Of a stretch of 64,000 bases of DNA, positions 1 to 14,395 are shown one piece after another. The stretch lies in contig OZ020585.1 in assembly GCA_963971535.1 (NCBI GenBank), forward strand, positions 158,869,714 through 158,933,713, written 5' to 3'. Below the pieces are notes generated by a model, which worked only from the letters and a program-made list of their open reading frames with translations, did not search any database and was not told the origin of the DNA. This DNA comes from Notolepis coatsorum. Taxonomy: Eukaryota > Chordata > Actinopteri > Aulopiformes > Paralepididae. The translations under genes were made by a program, and so were the position numbers. Within the stretch, counting starts at the first letter, position 1, and each line of letters starts with the position of its first letter.

Positions 1-432
1 GCAGCCGCAATCAGAAACACTGCTCAGATAGCAGCCGCAATCAGAAACACTGCTCAGATAGCAGCCGCGCCTCCCTCAGAAACACTGCTGAAATAGCAGC
101 CGCAATCAGAAACACTGTTCAGATAGCAGCCGCAATCAGAAACACTGCTCAGATATCAGCCGTCTCCCTCAGAAACACTCTCAGATAGCAGCCGCAATCA
201 GAAACACTGCTCAGATAGCAGCCGCAATCAGAAACACTGCTGAGATAGCAGCCGCGATCAGAAACACTGCTCAGATAGCAGCCGCAATCAGAAACACTGC
301 TCAGATAGCAGCCGTCTCCCTCAGAAACACTGCTCAGATAGCAGCCGCAATCAGAAACACTGCTCAGATAGCAGCCGCAATCAGAAACACTGCTCAGATA
401 GCAGCCGCTCTTGCTCAGAAACACTGCTCAGA

Positions 433-892
433 GGGCGGCTAAGTGGCACAGTGGGCAAGGCGCTCATCACTAGTGCAGGAGATGCTGGGTTCGAGCCCAG
501 CTCTCGGCATTGCTACCAGCTTGGCTGGTCGTTCATACTAACACAATTGGCAGTGTTAGGGGTGGGAAAGCTGGTGGGTGGGTCCTGGTCGTTGTAAACA
601 GCGACTCCTACAGTTCGGTCGAGGCGCCTGCTCAGCGAGGAAAGGATCTAAGGGGGGTAGTGTGATCCTTCCACACATTACACCCTCTCAGTGAGAGTCC
701 ACGCTTCCAGGTGAAAAGAAGCGGTTGATTGGCTACACATGTGTCGGAGGAAGCATGTGATAGCCTCCACTCTCCCAGACCGACCGTAGTGGGGTAGGTG
801 CGCAGTGACCAGGAAGGGGATTGGGAATTGGCATAACGACTAACATTGGGATGGGAGAAACACGGAGGAAAAAGGAGAAAAAAAATAAAGAT
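433..892 (+). mobile_element. tRNA-derived SINE, copy 1 within the satellite
   Basis: The 5' head is tRNA-like, with a box A-like tggcacagtggg and a box B-like ggttcgagccc. A body of about 380 bp follows, ending in an A-rich tail (aaaaaaaataaag). The flanking satellite tcagaaacactgctcaga appears on both sides, consistent with a target-site duplication, but the tandem array makes that ambiguous. The minus-strand 89-codon ORF inside it is not considered a gene. Confidence 0.85.
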
Positions 893-2645
893 CAGAAACA
901 CTGCTCAGATAGCAACCGCACTCCCTCAGAAACACTGCTCAGATAGCAGCTGCCTCAGAAACACGGCTCAGATAGCAGCCGCACTCCCTCAGAAACACGG
1001 CTCAGATAGCAGCCGCGCTCCCTCAGAAACACGGCTCAGATAGCAGCCGGACTCCCTCAGAAACACTGCTCAGATAGCAGCCGCTCACCCTCAGAAACAC
1101 TGCTCAGATAGCAGCCACTCTCCCTCAGAAACACTGCTCAGATAGCAGCCACTCCCAGAAACACGGCTCAGATAGCAGCCGCACTCCCTCAGAAACACTG
1201 GTCAGATAGCAGCTGCTCTCCCTCAGAAACACTGCTCAGATAGCAGCCGCACTCCCTCATAAACACTGCTCAGATAGCAGCCGCACCCTCTCAGAAACAC
1301 TGATCAGATAGCAGCCGCGCTCCCTCATAAACACTGCTCAGATAGCAGCCGCTCTCCCTCATAAACACTGTTCAGATAGCAGCCTCTCTCCCTCAGAAAC
1401 ACTGCTCAGATAGCAGCCGCGCTCCCTCATAAACACCTTTCAGATAGCAGCCGCTCTCCCTCAGAAACACTGCTCAGATAGCAGCCGCACTCCCTCATAA
1501 ACACTGCTCAGATAGCAGCCGCGCTCCCTCATAAACACTGCTCAGATAGCAGCCGCTCTCCTTCAGAAACACTGCTGAGATAGCAGCCGTTCTCCCTCAG
1601 AAACACTCTCAGATAGCAGCCGTTCTCCCTCAGAAACACTCTCAGATAGCAGCCGCAATCAGAAACACTCTCAGATAGCAGCCGCAATCAGAAACACTGC
1701 TCAGATAGCAGCCGTGCTCCCTCAGAAACACTGCTGATATAGCAGCCGCAATCAGAAACACTGCTCAGATAGCAGCCGCACTCCCTCAGAAACACTGCTG
1801 AGATAGCAGCCGCGATCAGAAACACTGCTCAGATAGCAGCCGCGATCAGAGACACTGCTGAGATAGCAGCCGCGCCTCCCTCAGAAACACTGCTGAGATA
1901 GCAGCCGCAATCAGAAACACTGTTCAGATAGCAGCCGCAATCAGAAACACTGCTCAGATAGCAGCCGTCTCCCTCAGAAACACTCTCAGATAGTAGCCGC
2001 ATTCAGAAACACTGCTCAGATAGCAGCCACGCTCCCTCAGAAACACTGCTGAGATAGCAGCCGTTCTCCCTCAGAAACACTCTCAGATAGCAGCCGCAAT
2101 CAGAAACACTGCTCAGATAGCAGCCGCGATCAGAAACACTGCTCAGATAGCAGCCGCAATCAGAAACACTGCTCAGATAGCAGCCGCAATCAGAAACACT
2201 GCTCAGATAGCAGCCGCACTCCCTCAGAAACACTGCCGAGATAGCAGCCGCGATCAGAAACACTGCTCAGATAGCAGCCGCAATCAGAAACACTGCTCAG
2301 ATAGCAGCCGCACCTCCCTCAGAAACACTGCTGAGATAGCAGCCACAATCAGAAACACTGTTCAGATAGCAGCCGCAATCAGAAACACTGCTCAGATATC
2401 AGCCGTCTCCCTCAGAAACACTCTCAGATAGCAGCCGCAATCAGAAACACTGCTCAGATAGCAGCCGCAATCAGAAACACTGCTGAGATAGCAGCCGCGA
2501 TCAGAAACACTGCTCAGATAGCAGCCGCAATCAGAAACACTGCTCAGATAGCAGCCGTCTCCCTCAGAAACACTGCTCAGATAGGAGCCGCAATCAGAAA
2601 CACTGCTCAGATAGCAGCCGCTCTCGCTCAGAAACACTGCTCAGA

Positions 2646-3105
2646 GGGCGGCTAAGTGGCGCAGTGGGCAAGGCGCTCATCACTAGTGCAGGAGATGCTG
2701 GGTTCGAGCCCAGCTCTCGGCATTGCTACCAGCTTGGCTGGTCGTTCATACTAACACAATTGGCAGTGTTAGGGATGGGAAAGCTGGTGGGTGGGTCCTG
2801 GTCGTTGTAAACAGCAACTCCTACAGTTCGGTCGAGGCGCCTGCTCAGCGAGGAAAGGATCTAAGGGGGGTAGTGTGATCCTTCCACACATTACACCCTC
2901 TCAGTGAGAGTCCACGCTTCCAGGTGAAAAGAAGCGGTTGATTGGCTACACATGTGTCGGAGGAAGCATGTGATAGCCTCCACTCTCCCAGACCGACCGT
3001 AGTGGGGTAGGTGCGCAGTGACCAGGAAGGGGATTGGGAATTGGCATAACGACTAACATTGGGATGGGAGAAACACGGAGGAAAAAGGAGAAAAAAAATA
3101 AAGAT
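2646..3105 (+). mobile_element. SINE copy 2 within the satellite
   Basis: Nearly identical to the copy at 433, with the same junctions and the same tail. It lies exactly 2213 bp downstream of the first copy. Identical junctions mean it was copied as part of a larger satellite block and was not inserted afresh. Confidence 0.85.
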
Positions 3106-4559
3106 CAGAAACACTGCTCAGATAGCAACCGCACTCCCTCAGAAACACTGCTCAGATAGCAGCTGCCTCAGAAACACGGCTCAGATAGCAGCCGCACTCC
3201 CTCATAAACACGGCTCAGATAGCAGCCGCGCTCCCTCAGAAACACGGCTCAGATAGCAGCCGGACTCCCTCAGAAACACTGCTCAGATAGCAGCCGCTCA
3301 CCCTCAGAAACACTGCTCAGATAGCAGCCACTCTCCCTCAGAAACACTGCTCAGATAGCAGCCACTCCCAGAAACACGGCTCAGATAGCAGCCGCACTCC
3401 CTCAGAAACACTGGTCAGATAGCAGCTGCTCTCCCTCAGAAACACTGCTCAGATAGCAGCCGCACTCCCTCATAAACACTGCTCAGATAGCAGCCGCACT
3501 CCCTCAGAAACACTGATCAGATAGCAGCCGCGCTCCCTCATAAACACTGCTCAGATAGCAGCCGCTCTCCCTCATAAACACTGTTCAGATAGCAGCCTCT
3601 CTCCCTCAGAAACACTGCTGATATAGCAGCCGCAATCAGAAACACTGCTCAGATAGCAGCCGCACTCCCTCAGAAACACTGCTGAGATAGCAGCCGCGAT
3701 CAGAAACACTGCTCAGATAGCAGCCGCGATCAGAGACACTGCTGAGATAGCAGCCGCGCCTCCCTCAGAAACACTGCTGAGATAGCAGCCGCATTCAGAA
3801 ACACTGTTCAGATAGCAGCCGCAATCAGAAACACTGCTCAGATAGCAGCCGTCTCCCTCAGAAACACTCTCAGATAGTAGCCGCATTCAGAAACACTGCT
3901 CAGATAGCAGCCACGCTCCCTCAGAAACACTGCTGAGATAGCAGCCGTTCTCCCTCAGAAACACTCTCAGATAGCAGCCGCAATCAGAAACACTGCTCAG
4001 ATAGCAGCCGCGATCAGAAACACTGCTCAGATAGCAGCCGCGATCAGAAACACTGCTCAGATAGCAGCCGCAATCAGAAACACTGCTCAGATAGCAGCCG
4101 CACTCCCTCAGAAACACTGCCGAGATAGCAGCCGCGATCAGAAACACTGCTCAGATAGCAGCCGCAATCAGAAACACTGCTCAGATAGCAGCCGCACCTC
4201 CCTCAGAAACACTGCTGAGATAGCAGCCACAATCAGAAACACTGTTCAGATAGCAGCCGCAATCAGAAACACTGCTCAGATATCAGCCGTCTCCCTCAGA
4301 AACACTCTCAGATAGCAGCCGCAATCAGAAACACTGCTCAGATAGCAGCCGCAATCAGAAACACTGCTGAGATAGCAGCCGCGATCAGAAACACTGCTCA
4401 GATAGCAGCCGCAATCAGAAACACTGCTCAGATAGCAGCCGTCTCCCTCAGAAACACTGCTCAGATAGCAGCCGCAATCAGAAACACTGCTCAGATAGCA
4501 GCCGCAATCAGAAACACTGCTCAGATAGCAGCCGCTCTCGCTCAGAAACACTGCTCAGA

Positions 4560-5019
4560 GGGCGGCTAAGTGGCGCAGTGGGCAAGGCGCTCATCACTAG
4601 TGCAGGAGATGCTGGGTTCGAGCCCAGCTCTCGGCATTGCTACCAGCTTGGCTGGTCGTTCATACTAACACAATTGGCAGTGTTAGGGATGGGAAAGCTG
4701 GTGGGTGGGTCCTGGTCGTTGTAAACAGCAACTCCTACAGTTCGGTCGAGGCGCCTGCTCAGCGAGGAAAGGATCTAAGGGGGGTAGTGTGATCCTTCCA
4801 CACATTACACCCTCTCAGTGAGAGTCCACGCTTCCAGGTGAAAAGAAGCGGTTGATTGGCTACACATGTGTCGGAGGAAGCATGTGATAGCCTCCACTCT
4901 CCCAGACCGACCGTAGTGGGGTAGGTGCGCAGTGACCAGGAAGGGGATTGGGAATTGGCATAACGACTAACATTGGGATGGGAGAAACACGGAGGAAAAA
5001 GGAGAAAAAAAATAAAGAT
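4560..5019 (+). mobile_element. SINE copy 3 within the satellite
   Basis: Same element and junctions as the copies at 433 and 2646, 1914 bp after the second. The internal sequence, including the 89-codon minus-strand ORF, is unchanged, which implies very recent duplication. Confidence 0.85.
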
Positions 5020-8000
5020 CAGAAACACTGCTCAGATAGCAACCACACTCCCTCAGAAACACTGCTCAGATAGCAGCTGCCTCAGAAACACGGCTCAGAT
5101 AGCAGCCGCACTCCCTCAGAAACACGGCTCAGATAGCAGCCGCGCTCCCTCAGAAACACGGCTCAGATAGCAGCCGGACTCCCTCAGAAACACTGCTCAG
5201 ATAGCAGCCGCTCACCCTCAGAAACACTGCTCAGATAGCAGCCACTCTCCCTCAGAAACACTGCTCAGATAGCAGCCACTCCCAGAAACACGGCTCAGAT
5301 AGCAGCCGCACTCCCTCAGAAACACTGGTCAGATAGCAGCTGCTCTCCCTCAGAAACACTGCTCAGATAGCAGCCGCACTCCCTCATAAACACTGCTCAG
5401 ATAGCAGCCGCACTCCCTCAGAAACACTGATCAGATAGCAGCCGCGCTCCCTCATAAACACTGCTCAGATAGCAGCCGCTCTCCCTCATAAACACTGTTC
5501 AGATAGCAGCCTCTCTCCCTCAGAAACACTGCTCAGATAGCAGCCGCGCTCCCTCATAAACACCTCTCAGATAGCAGCCGCTCTCCCTCAGAAACACTGC
5601 TCAGATAGCAGCCGCGCTCCCTCATAAACACTGCTCAGATAGCAGCCGCGCTCCCTCATAAACACTGCTCAGATAGCAGCCTCTCTCCCTCAGAAACACT
5701 GCTCAGATAGCAGCCGCGCTCCCTCATAAACACTGCTCAGATAGCAGCCGCTCTCCCTCAGAAACACTGCTCAGATAGCAGCCGTGCTCCCTCATAAACA
5801 CTGCTCAGATAGCAGCCGCACTCCCTCAGAAACACGGCTCAGATAGCAGCCGCGCTCCCTCAGAAACACTGCTCAGATAGCAGCCGCTCTCCCTCAGAAA
5901 CACTGCTCAGATAGCAGCCGTGCTCCCTCATAAACACTGCTCAGATAGCAGCCGCACTCCCTCAGAAACACGGCTCAGATAGCAGCCGCGCTCCCTCAGA
6001 AACACTGCTCAGATAGCAGCCGCTCTCCCTCAGAAACACTGCTCAGATAGCAGCCGCTCTCCCTCAGAAACACTGATCAGATAGCAGCCGCTCTCCCTCA
6101 GAAACACTGCTCAGATAGCAGCCGCACTCCCTCAGAAACACTGCTCAGATAGCAGCCGCACTCCCTCACAAACACTGCTCAGATAGCAGCCGCGATCAGA
6201 AACACTGCTCAGATAGCAGCCGCGCTCCCTCAGAAACACTGCTGAGATAGCAGCCGCGATCAGAAACACTGCTCAGATAGCAGCCGCGATCAGAAACACT
6301 GCTGAGATAGCAGCCGCGCCTCCCTCAGAAACACTGCTGAGATAGCAGCCGCAATCAGAAACACTGTTCAGATAGCAGCCGCAATTAGAAACACTGCTCA
6401 GATAGCAGCCGTCTCCCTCAGAAACACTCTCAGATAGCAGCCGCAATCAGAAACACTGCTCAGATAGTAGCCGCTCTCCCTCAGAAAAACTGCTCAGATA
6501 GCAGCCGTATCCCTCAGAAACACTCTCAGATAGCAGCCGCAATCAAAAACACTGCTCAGATAGCAGCCGCACTCCCTCAGAAACACTGCTGAGATAGCAG
6601 CCGTTCTCCCTCAGAAACACTCTCAGATAGCAGCCGTTCTCCCTCAGAAACACTGTCAGATAGCAGTCGCAATCAGAAACACTGCTCAGATAGCAGCCGT
6701 TCTCCCTCAGAAACACTCTCAGATAGCAGCCGCAATCACAAACACTGCTCAGATAGCAGCCGCTATCAGAAACACTGCTCAGATGGCAGCCGCACTCCCT
6801 CAGAAACACTGCTGAGATAGCAGCCGCGATCAGAAACACTGCTCAGATAGCATCCGCGATCAGAAACACTGCTGAGATAGCAGCCGCACCTCCCTCAGAA
6901 ACACTGCTGAGATAGCAGCCGCAATCAGAAACACTGTTCAGATAGCAGCCGCAATCAGAAACACTGCTCAGATAGCAGCCGTCTCCCTCAGAAACACTCT
7001 CAGATAGCAGCCGCAATCAGAAACACTGCTCAGATAGCAGCCGCACTCCCTCAGAAACACTGCTGAGATAGCAGCCGTCTCCCTCAGAAACACTCTCAGA
7101 TAGCAGCCGCATTCAGAAACACTGCTCAGATAGCAGCCGTACTCCCTCAGAAACACTGCTGAGATAGCAGCCGTTCTCCCTCAGAAACACTCTCAGATAG
7201 CAGCCGCGATCAGAAACACTGCTCAGATAGCAGCCGCGCTCCCTCAGAAACACTGCTGAGATAGCAGCCGCGATCAGAAACACTGCTCAGATAGCAGCCG
7301 CCATCAGAAACACTGCTGAGATAGCAGCCGCGCCTCCCTCAGAAACACTGCTAAGATAGCAGCCGCTCTCCCTCAGAAACACTGTTCAGATAGCAGCCGC
7401 AATCAGAAACACTGCTCAGATAGTAGCCGCTCTCCCTCAGAAACACTGCTCAGATAGCAGCCGTATCCCTCAGAAACACTCTCAGATAGCAGCCGCAATC
7501 AGAAACACTGCTCAGATAGCAGCTGTTCTCCCTCAGAAACACTCTCAGATAGCAGCCGTTCTCCCTCAGAAACACTGTCAGATAGCAGCCGCAATCAGAA
7601 ACACTGCTCAGATAGCAGCCGTTCTCCCTCAGAAACACTCTCAGATAGCAGCCGCTATCACAAACACTGCTCAGATAGCAGCCGCAATCAGAAACACTGC
7701 TCAGATAGCAGCCGCGCTCCCTCAGAAACACTGCTCAGATAGCAGCCGCTATCAGAAACACTGCTGAGATAGCAGCCGCGCCTCCCTCAGAAACACTGCT
7801 GAGATAGCAGCCGCATTCAGAAACACTGCTCAGATAGCAGCCGTCTCCATCAGAAACACTCTCAGATAGCAGCCGCATTCAGAAACACTGCTCAGATAGT
7901 AGTCGCGCTCCCTCAGAAACACTGCTGAGATAACAGCCGTTCTCCCTCAGAAACACTCTCAGATAGCAGCCGCAATCAGAAACACTGCTCAGATAGCAGC

Positions 8001-10037
8001 CGCGATCAGAAACACTGCTCAGATAGCAGCCGCGCTCCCTCAGAAACACTGCTCAGATAGCAGCCGCGCTCCCTCAGAAACACTGCTGAGATAGCAGCCG
8101 CGATCAGAAACACTGCTCAGATAGCAGCCGCAATCAGAAACACTGCTCAGATAGCAGCCGCACCTCCCTCAGAAACACTGCTGAGATAGCAGCCGCAATC
8201 AGAAATACTGTTCAGATAGCAGCCGCAATCAGAAACACTGCTCAGATAGCAGCCGCGATCAGAAACACTGCTCAGATAGCAGCCGCAATCAGAAACACTG
8301 CTCAGATAGCAGCCGCGCTCCCTCAGAAACACTGCTGAGATAGCAGCCGCGATCAGAAACACTGCTCAGATAGCAGCCGCAATCAGAAACACTGCTCAGA
8401 TAGCAGCCGCACTCCCTCAGAAACACTGCTGAGATAGCAGCTGTTCTCCCTCAGAAACACTCTCAGATAGCAGCCGCCATCAGAAACACTGCTCAGATAG
8501 CAGCCGCGATCAGAAACACTGCTCAGATAGCAGCCGCGCTCCCTCAGAAACACTGCTGAGATAGCAGCCGCGATCAGAAACACTGCTCAGATAGCAGCCG
8601 CGATCAGAAACACTGCTGAGATAGCAGCCGCAACTCCCTCAGAAACACTGCTCAGATAGCAGCCGTATCCCTCAGAAACACTCTCAGATAGCAGCCGTTC
8701 TCCCTCAGAAACACTCTCAGATAGCAGCCGCGATCAGAAACACTCTCAGATAGCAGCCGCAATCAAAAAAACTGCTCAGATAGCAGCCGCGCTCCCTCAG
8801 AAACACTGCTGAGATAGCAGCCGTTCTCCCTCAGAAACACTCTCAGATAGCAGCCGTTCTCCCTCAGAAACACTCTCAGATAGCAGCCGCAATTAGAAAC
8901 ACTCTCAGATAGCAGCCGCAATCAGAAACACTGCTCAGATAGCAGCCGCAATCAGAAACACTGCTCAGATAGCAGCCGTGCTCCCTCAGAAACACTGCTG
9001 ATATAGCAGCCGCAATCAGAAACACTGCTCAGATAGCAGCCGCACTCCCTCAGAAACACTGCTGAGATAGCAGCCGCGATCAGAAACACTGCTCAGATAG
9101 CAGCCGCGATCAGAGACACTGCTGAGATAGCAGCCGCGCCTCCCTCAGAAACACTGCTGAGATAGCAGCCGCAATCAGAAACACTGTTCAGATAGCAGCC
9201 GCAATCAGAAACACTGCTCAGATAGCAGCCGTCTCCCTCAGAAACACTCTCAGATAGTAGCCGCATTCAGAAACACTGCTCAGATAGCAGCCACGCTCCC
9301 TCAGAAACACTGCTGAGATAGCAGCCGTTCTCCCTCAGAAACACTCTCAGATAGCAGCCGCGCTCCCTCAGAAACACTGCTCAGATAGCAGCCGCGATCA
9401 GAAACACTGCTCAGATAGCAGCCGCGATCAGAAACACTGCTCAGATAGCAGCCGCGATCAGAAGCACTGCTCAGATAGCAGCCGCAATCAGAAACACTGC
9501 TCAGATAGCAGCCGCACTCCCTCAGAAACACTGCCGAGATAGCAGCCGCAATCAGAAACACTGCTCAGATAGCAGCCGCACTCCCTCAGAAACACTGCCG
9601 AGATAGCAGCCGCGATCAGAAACACTGCTCAGATAGCAGCCGCAATCTGAAACACTGCTCAGATAGCAGTCGCACCTCCCTCAGAAACACTGCTGAGATA
9701 GCAGCCGCAATCAGAAACACTGTTCAGATAGCAGCCGCAATCAGAAACACTGCTCAGATATCAGCCGTCTCCCTCAGAAACACTCTCAGATAGCAGCCGC
9801 AATCAGAAACACTGCTCAGATAGCAGCCGCAATCAGAAACACTGCTGAGATAGCAGCCGCGATCAGAAACACTGCTCAGATAGCAGCCGCAATCAGAAAC
9901 ACTGCTCAGATAGCAGCCGTCTCCCTCAGAAACACTGCTCAGATAGCAGCCGCAATCAGAAACACTGCTCAGATAGCAGCCGCAATCAGAAACACTGCTC
10001 AGATAGCAGCCGCGCTCGCTCAGAAACACTGCTCAGA

Positions 10038-10434
10038 GGGCGGCTAAGTGGCGCAGTGGGAAAGGCGCTCATCACTAGTGCAGGAGATGCTGGGTTCGAG
10101 CCCAGCTCTCGGCATTGCTACCAGCTTGGCTGGTCGTTCATACTAACACAATTGGCAGTGTTAGGGGTGGGAAAGCTGGTGGGTGGGTCCTGGTCGTTGT
10201 AAACAGCGACTCCTACAGTTCGGTCGAGGCGCCTGCTCAGCGAGGAAAGGATCTAAGGGGGGTAGTGTGATCCTTCCACACATTACACCTTCTCAGTGAG
10301 AGTCCACGCTTCCAGGTGAAAAGAAGCGGTTGATTGGCTACACATGTGTCGGAGGAAGCATGTGATAGCCTCCACTCTCCCAGATAGGTGCGCAGCGACC
10401 AGGAAGGGGATTGGGAATTGGCATAACGACTTAC
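10038..10434 (+). mobile_element. SINE copy 4 within the satellite, deleted
   Basis: Same SINE, but it lacks about 15 bp after ctctcccagat and has lost the 3' end and A-rich tail. It runs straight into satellite at cttacagcagccgc. It is an older or rearranged copy of the block seen at 433, 2646 and 4560. Confidence 0.8.
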
Positions 10435-11170
10435 AGCAGCCGCGCTCCCTCATAAACACTGCTCAGATAGCAGCCGCTCTCCCTCATAAACACTGCTCAG
10501 ATAGCAGCCTCTCTCCCTCAGAAACACTGCTCAGATAGCAGCCGCGCTCCCTCATAAACACTGCTCAGATAGCAGCCGCTCTCCCTCAGAAACACTGCTC
10601 AGATAGCAGCCGCGCTCCCTCATAAACACTGCTCAGATAGCAGCCGCGCTCCCTCAGAAACACGGCTCAGATAGCAGCCGCACTCCCTCAGAAACACTGC
10701 TCAGATAGCAGCCGCACTCCCTCAGAAACACTGCTCAGATAGCAGCCGCTCTCCCTCAGAAACACTGATCAGATAGCAGCCGCTCTCCCTCAGAAACACT
10801 GCTCAGATAGCAGCCGCACTCCCTCAGAAACACTGCTCAGATAGCAGCCGCACTCCCTCAGAAACACTGCTCAGATAGCAGCCACTCTCCCTCAGAAACA
10901 CTGCTCAGATAGCAGCCGCACTCCCTCATAAACACTGCTCAGATAGCAGCCGCTCTCCCTCAGAAACACTGCTCAGATAGCAGCCGCGCTCCCTCAAAAA
11001 CATTGCTCAGATAGCAGCCGCTCTCTCTCAGAAACACTGCTCAGATAGCAGCCGCGCTCCCTCAGAAACACTGCTCAGATAGCAGCCGCACTCCCTCAGA
11101 AACACTGCTCAGATAGCAGCCGCACTCAGAAACACTGCTCAGATAGCAGCCGCCCTCCCTCAGAAACACG

Positions 11171-12268
<1,098 letters not shown>

Positions 12269-12287
12269 GGGGGGGGGGGGGGGGGGT
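12269..12287. repeat. Poly-G tract
   Basis: About 18-19 consecutive G residues. The length may be unreliable in an assembly. Confidence 0.9.
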
Positions 12288-12669
12288 CCAAGGGTCGTGA
12301 GAGGAGCTAGAGACAGGGAAGAAGGAGTGGAAGAGTGACAGGCCGATGGTGTGTGTAGGTGAGGTCCATGAGGGTGCAGGCTAGTGAGGATCCGTGGTCG
12401 AGGTGTAGTCCGGAGAGGAGAGGTCCTGCACATCGGAGAACAAGGGTACAGAGCAAGGTCACGGAACACACAAAAACACAATAACACTAAGGTCTTGAAG
12501 AGAGTCCTATAGGGAGGTGTAGTCTGACGTCACTTTAGTTTCCCGCGCGGTCCACCCGTATAAGGATTTATCATTGTGAAAATGTATTATCGGCTATTGT
12601 AATAATTCTGCCTCATGAACATTGGCAAGCTTTCCATTTTTGCCCAAAATGAGTTCCCTTCTATCACTA
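12288..12669. other. Unassigned spacer
   Basis: No gene is supported. The string tatagggaggtgtagt near 12509 has an inverted counterpart, actacacctccctata, near 13407, so the two flanks of the SINE at 12686 may belong to one older inverted element. Confidence 0.35.
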
Positions 12670-12685
12670 ACATTATTGTTTAAGC

Positions 12686-13168
12686 GGGCGGCTAGGTGGT
12701 GTAGTGGGCAAGGCACTCGCCACCAGTGTGGAGACGCTAGGATTCGCGTGTTTGAATCCAGCTCTCCACATTGTTTTCAGTTTAGCTGGTCGTCCGCAGT
12801 AATACACATTGGCCGTATTACGGGGAGGGAAAACTGAAGGGTGGGGATCGAACGTTGTGAACAAGCGACTCCTACAAGTCGGTTGGTGCGCCTGCGCAGT
12901 AGAATCAGGAAGTGTCGGGGGCAGCGTGAGCCTCCCACGCGTTACTCCTCGACACTGAGAGATCGAGCTGCGCAGGTGAAAAGATGCGACTGCTGTTACC
13001 TCAAGTACCGGAGGGGACTTGTGCTATGTATGACTTAGTCCACATTGCAGCCGGCTTGTGGGAGGCAAGAAACAGCGTTCGTGACAGGGGAGGGTTGAAT
13101 TGGATGATACGAAATTGGGATGGGAGAAAAATATAGAAAAAATGGGAGAAAAAGTGGATAAAAAAAAA
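12686..13168 (+). mobile_element. Full-length tRNA-derived SINE with 16-bp target-site duplication
   Basis: The head reads gggcggctaggtggtgtagt with a box B-like tttgaatcc. The body resembles the SINEs in the satellite but is a diverged subfamily, and it ends in an A-rich tail. It is flanked by acattattgtttaagc at 12670-12685 and 13169-13184, a clean duplication that defines both ends. Confidence 0.92.
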
Positions 13169-13184
13169 ACATTATTGTTTAAGC

Positions 13185-13640
13185 ATTTCTGGTTGAAATA
13201 AAATTATACGTAATTATTTTACAATTTATTGCGAATTGTTTCATGTTGAGCTACTGTATCTTGTGGATGAATACACACAGAACGGTACACCATGCCAATG
13301 TTCATGCTTTATTTGTTTTAAACGAGACAATTTAGAAATGTGTCCATTGGAAATACATTGCAATTTCAAGCAAGGTGGACCGGCTGGAAACAACAATGAC
13401 GTAACCACTACACCTCCCTATACCACAGGAGGTGTAAACAACACTCGGACCAGGAGTGTTGGCAGGAGTGCAGGCCTCTTATCCAGGTTCGGTGATTGGG
13501 TGATAGCCGGCAGGTGTGTAGTCTGGCACAGGCGAGTAGGTTGATGATGAGACGGGAACAGGAAGGGAACCATGTATGGGCATGGGAACCTGCTGACAGA
13601 CAGGGGAGAGAAAAGCCCTGGCTGTGGCTGTAACACAGAG
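13185..13640. other. Unassigned spacer
   Basis: No supported gene. It holds the second arm of the weak inverted repeat noted for 12288-12669. Confidence 0.35.
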
Positions 13641-13705
13641 AGGTCAATAGCAGTCAGCACACCACCAACAGAAGAGAGGTCAATAGCAGTCAGCACACCA
13701 CTAAC
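13641..13705. repeat. Remnant of a 35-bp minisatellite
   Basis: Nearly two units containing caatagcagtcagcacacca. The same unit recurs at 15843-15936 and again at 16671-16700, so later insertions appear to have split one small array. Confidence 0.7.
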
Positions 13706-14164
13706 CTCGTTCCCAGTTTTATCTGTGAGATAAAGCCTGGTAAAGAACTACTGCCGAAAGTGTCTGTGGGGTAGAATTTCCGGTGTGTGTACCAGTGGCG
13801 GCCGGTGGGTACTTCGCCACTAGGGGCGCTATACCAAATATTTTGCAAACATGTACAGTACAGTACTGTACCACGCAAGACTCATGGCAAGACGTGAGCG
13901 ATTCGACTCACGCTCACGGCAATGAATCGGCTCTTATGAACGAGTCGCTCAGCTGTTACTACAACAACACACAACCAGTCAAATAAAGTATAGTCTAGAC
14001 TCTAATTCACAACTTGAAACACAATATAAATAGAAAAGTTAGAAACAAAACTCGCCCGTCTCCAAACACAGGCAGATCTCTCCCTCTCTCCTTCTCTCTC
14101 TCACACACAGCGCGACGTGGAATCGATTCGTTACACAATCAGACCTATTATATACCAAGAATAA

Positions 14165-14395
14165 CTTCAGTATGAGTACAGGGCTGTACACATATTTTGC
14201 ATATTGTTAAACGAGCCAAGGCTAGCTATTAAACTATCGATATGAATCGAAAATCTGGGACCCTGATGTAAACAAGACAAACGTCTTTCTCTGGTCTGCA
14301 TCCCCTTAACAATTGTGTGTATTGAGCCGTACTGTATTGTACCCATTCTGCAATCTGTTAATAAAGTTCTCATTCATTCATTCAAACATAGACGA
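14165..14395 (+). mobile_element. LINE 3'-end fragment with (ATTC)n tail
   Basis: Contains ccttaacaattgtgtgtatt and a run ending aataaagttctcattcattc. The same 3' end recurs at 27510-27590, 46235-46648, 52480-52655 and 57650-57780, so this is one family of short-tailed non-LTR retrotransposon. Confidence 0.7.

Larger units (their letters stand above)
1..11170. repeat. Long minisatellite array, 30-34 bp units, interrupted by SINE copies
   Basis: The sequence is built from a core (cagatagcagccgc, then aatcagaaacactgct) giving a 30-bp unit, and a longer form of about 34 bp that carries ctccctcagaaacactgct. A shorter form ends in cactct. The array is cut by the left window edge and stops near 11170, where unique sequence begins. 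Because 30 is a multiple of three, the minus strand reads as an open decapeptide repeat (CYLSSVSDCG). I treat those ORFs as by-products. Blocks of variants recur in the same order, which shows higher-order duplication. Four SINE copies sit inside it, at 433, 2646, 4560 and 10038. Confidence 0.95.

Noticed and set aside
632..901. 89-codon minus-strand ORF repeated three times (also at 2845 and 4759)
   Set aside because: It lies wholly inside SINE copies on the antisense strand. Identity reflects duplication of the satellite block.
1..11170. CRISPR-like appearance of regularly spaced repeats
   Set aside because: There are no unique spacers: the whole 30-34 bp unit repeats. The context is a vertebrate genome with SINEs inside the array.
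12686..12760. Possible functional tRNA gene at the SINE head
   Set aside because: Box A and B exist, but the cloverleaf is incomplete and the sequence is part of a dispersed SINE with target duplication.
13793..13800. 8-bp target duplication for hAT copy A
   Set aside because: The flanks (gtgtgtac and gaagcttt) do not match, so the hAT call rests on its ends and on similarity to copy B only.
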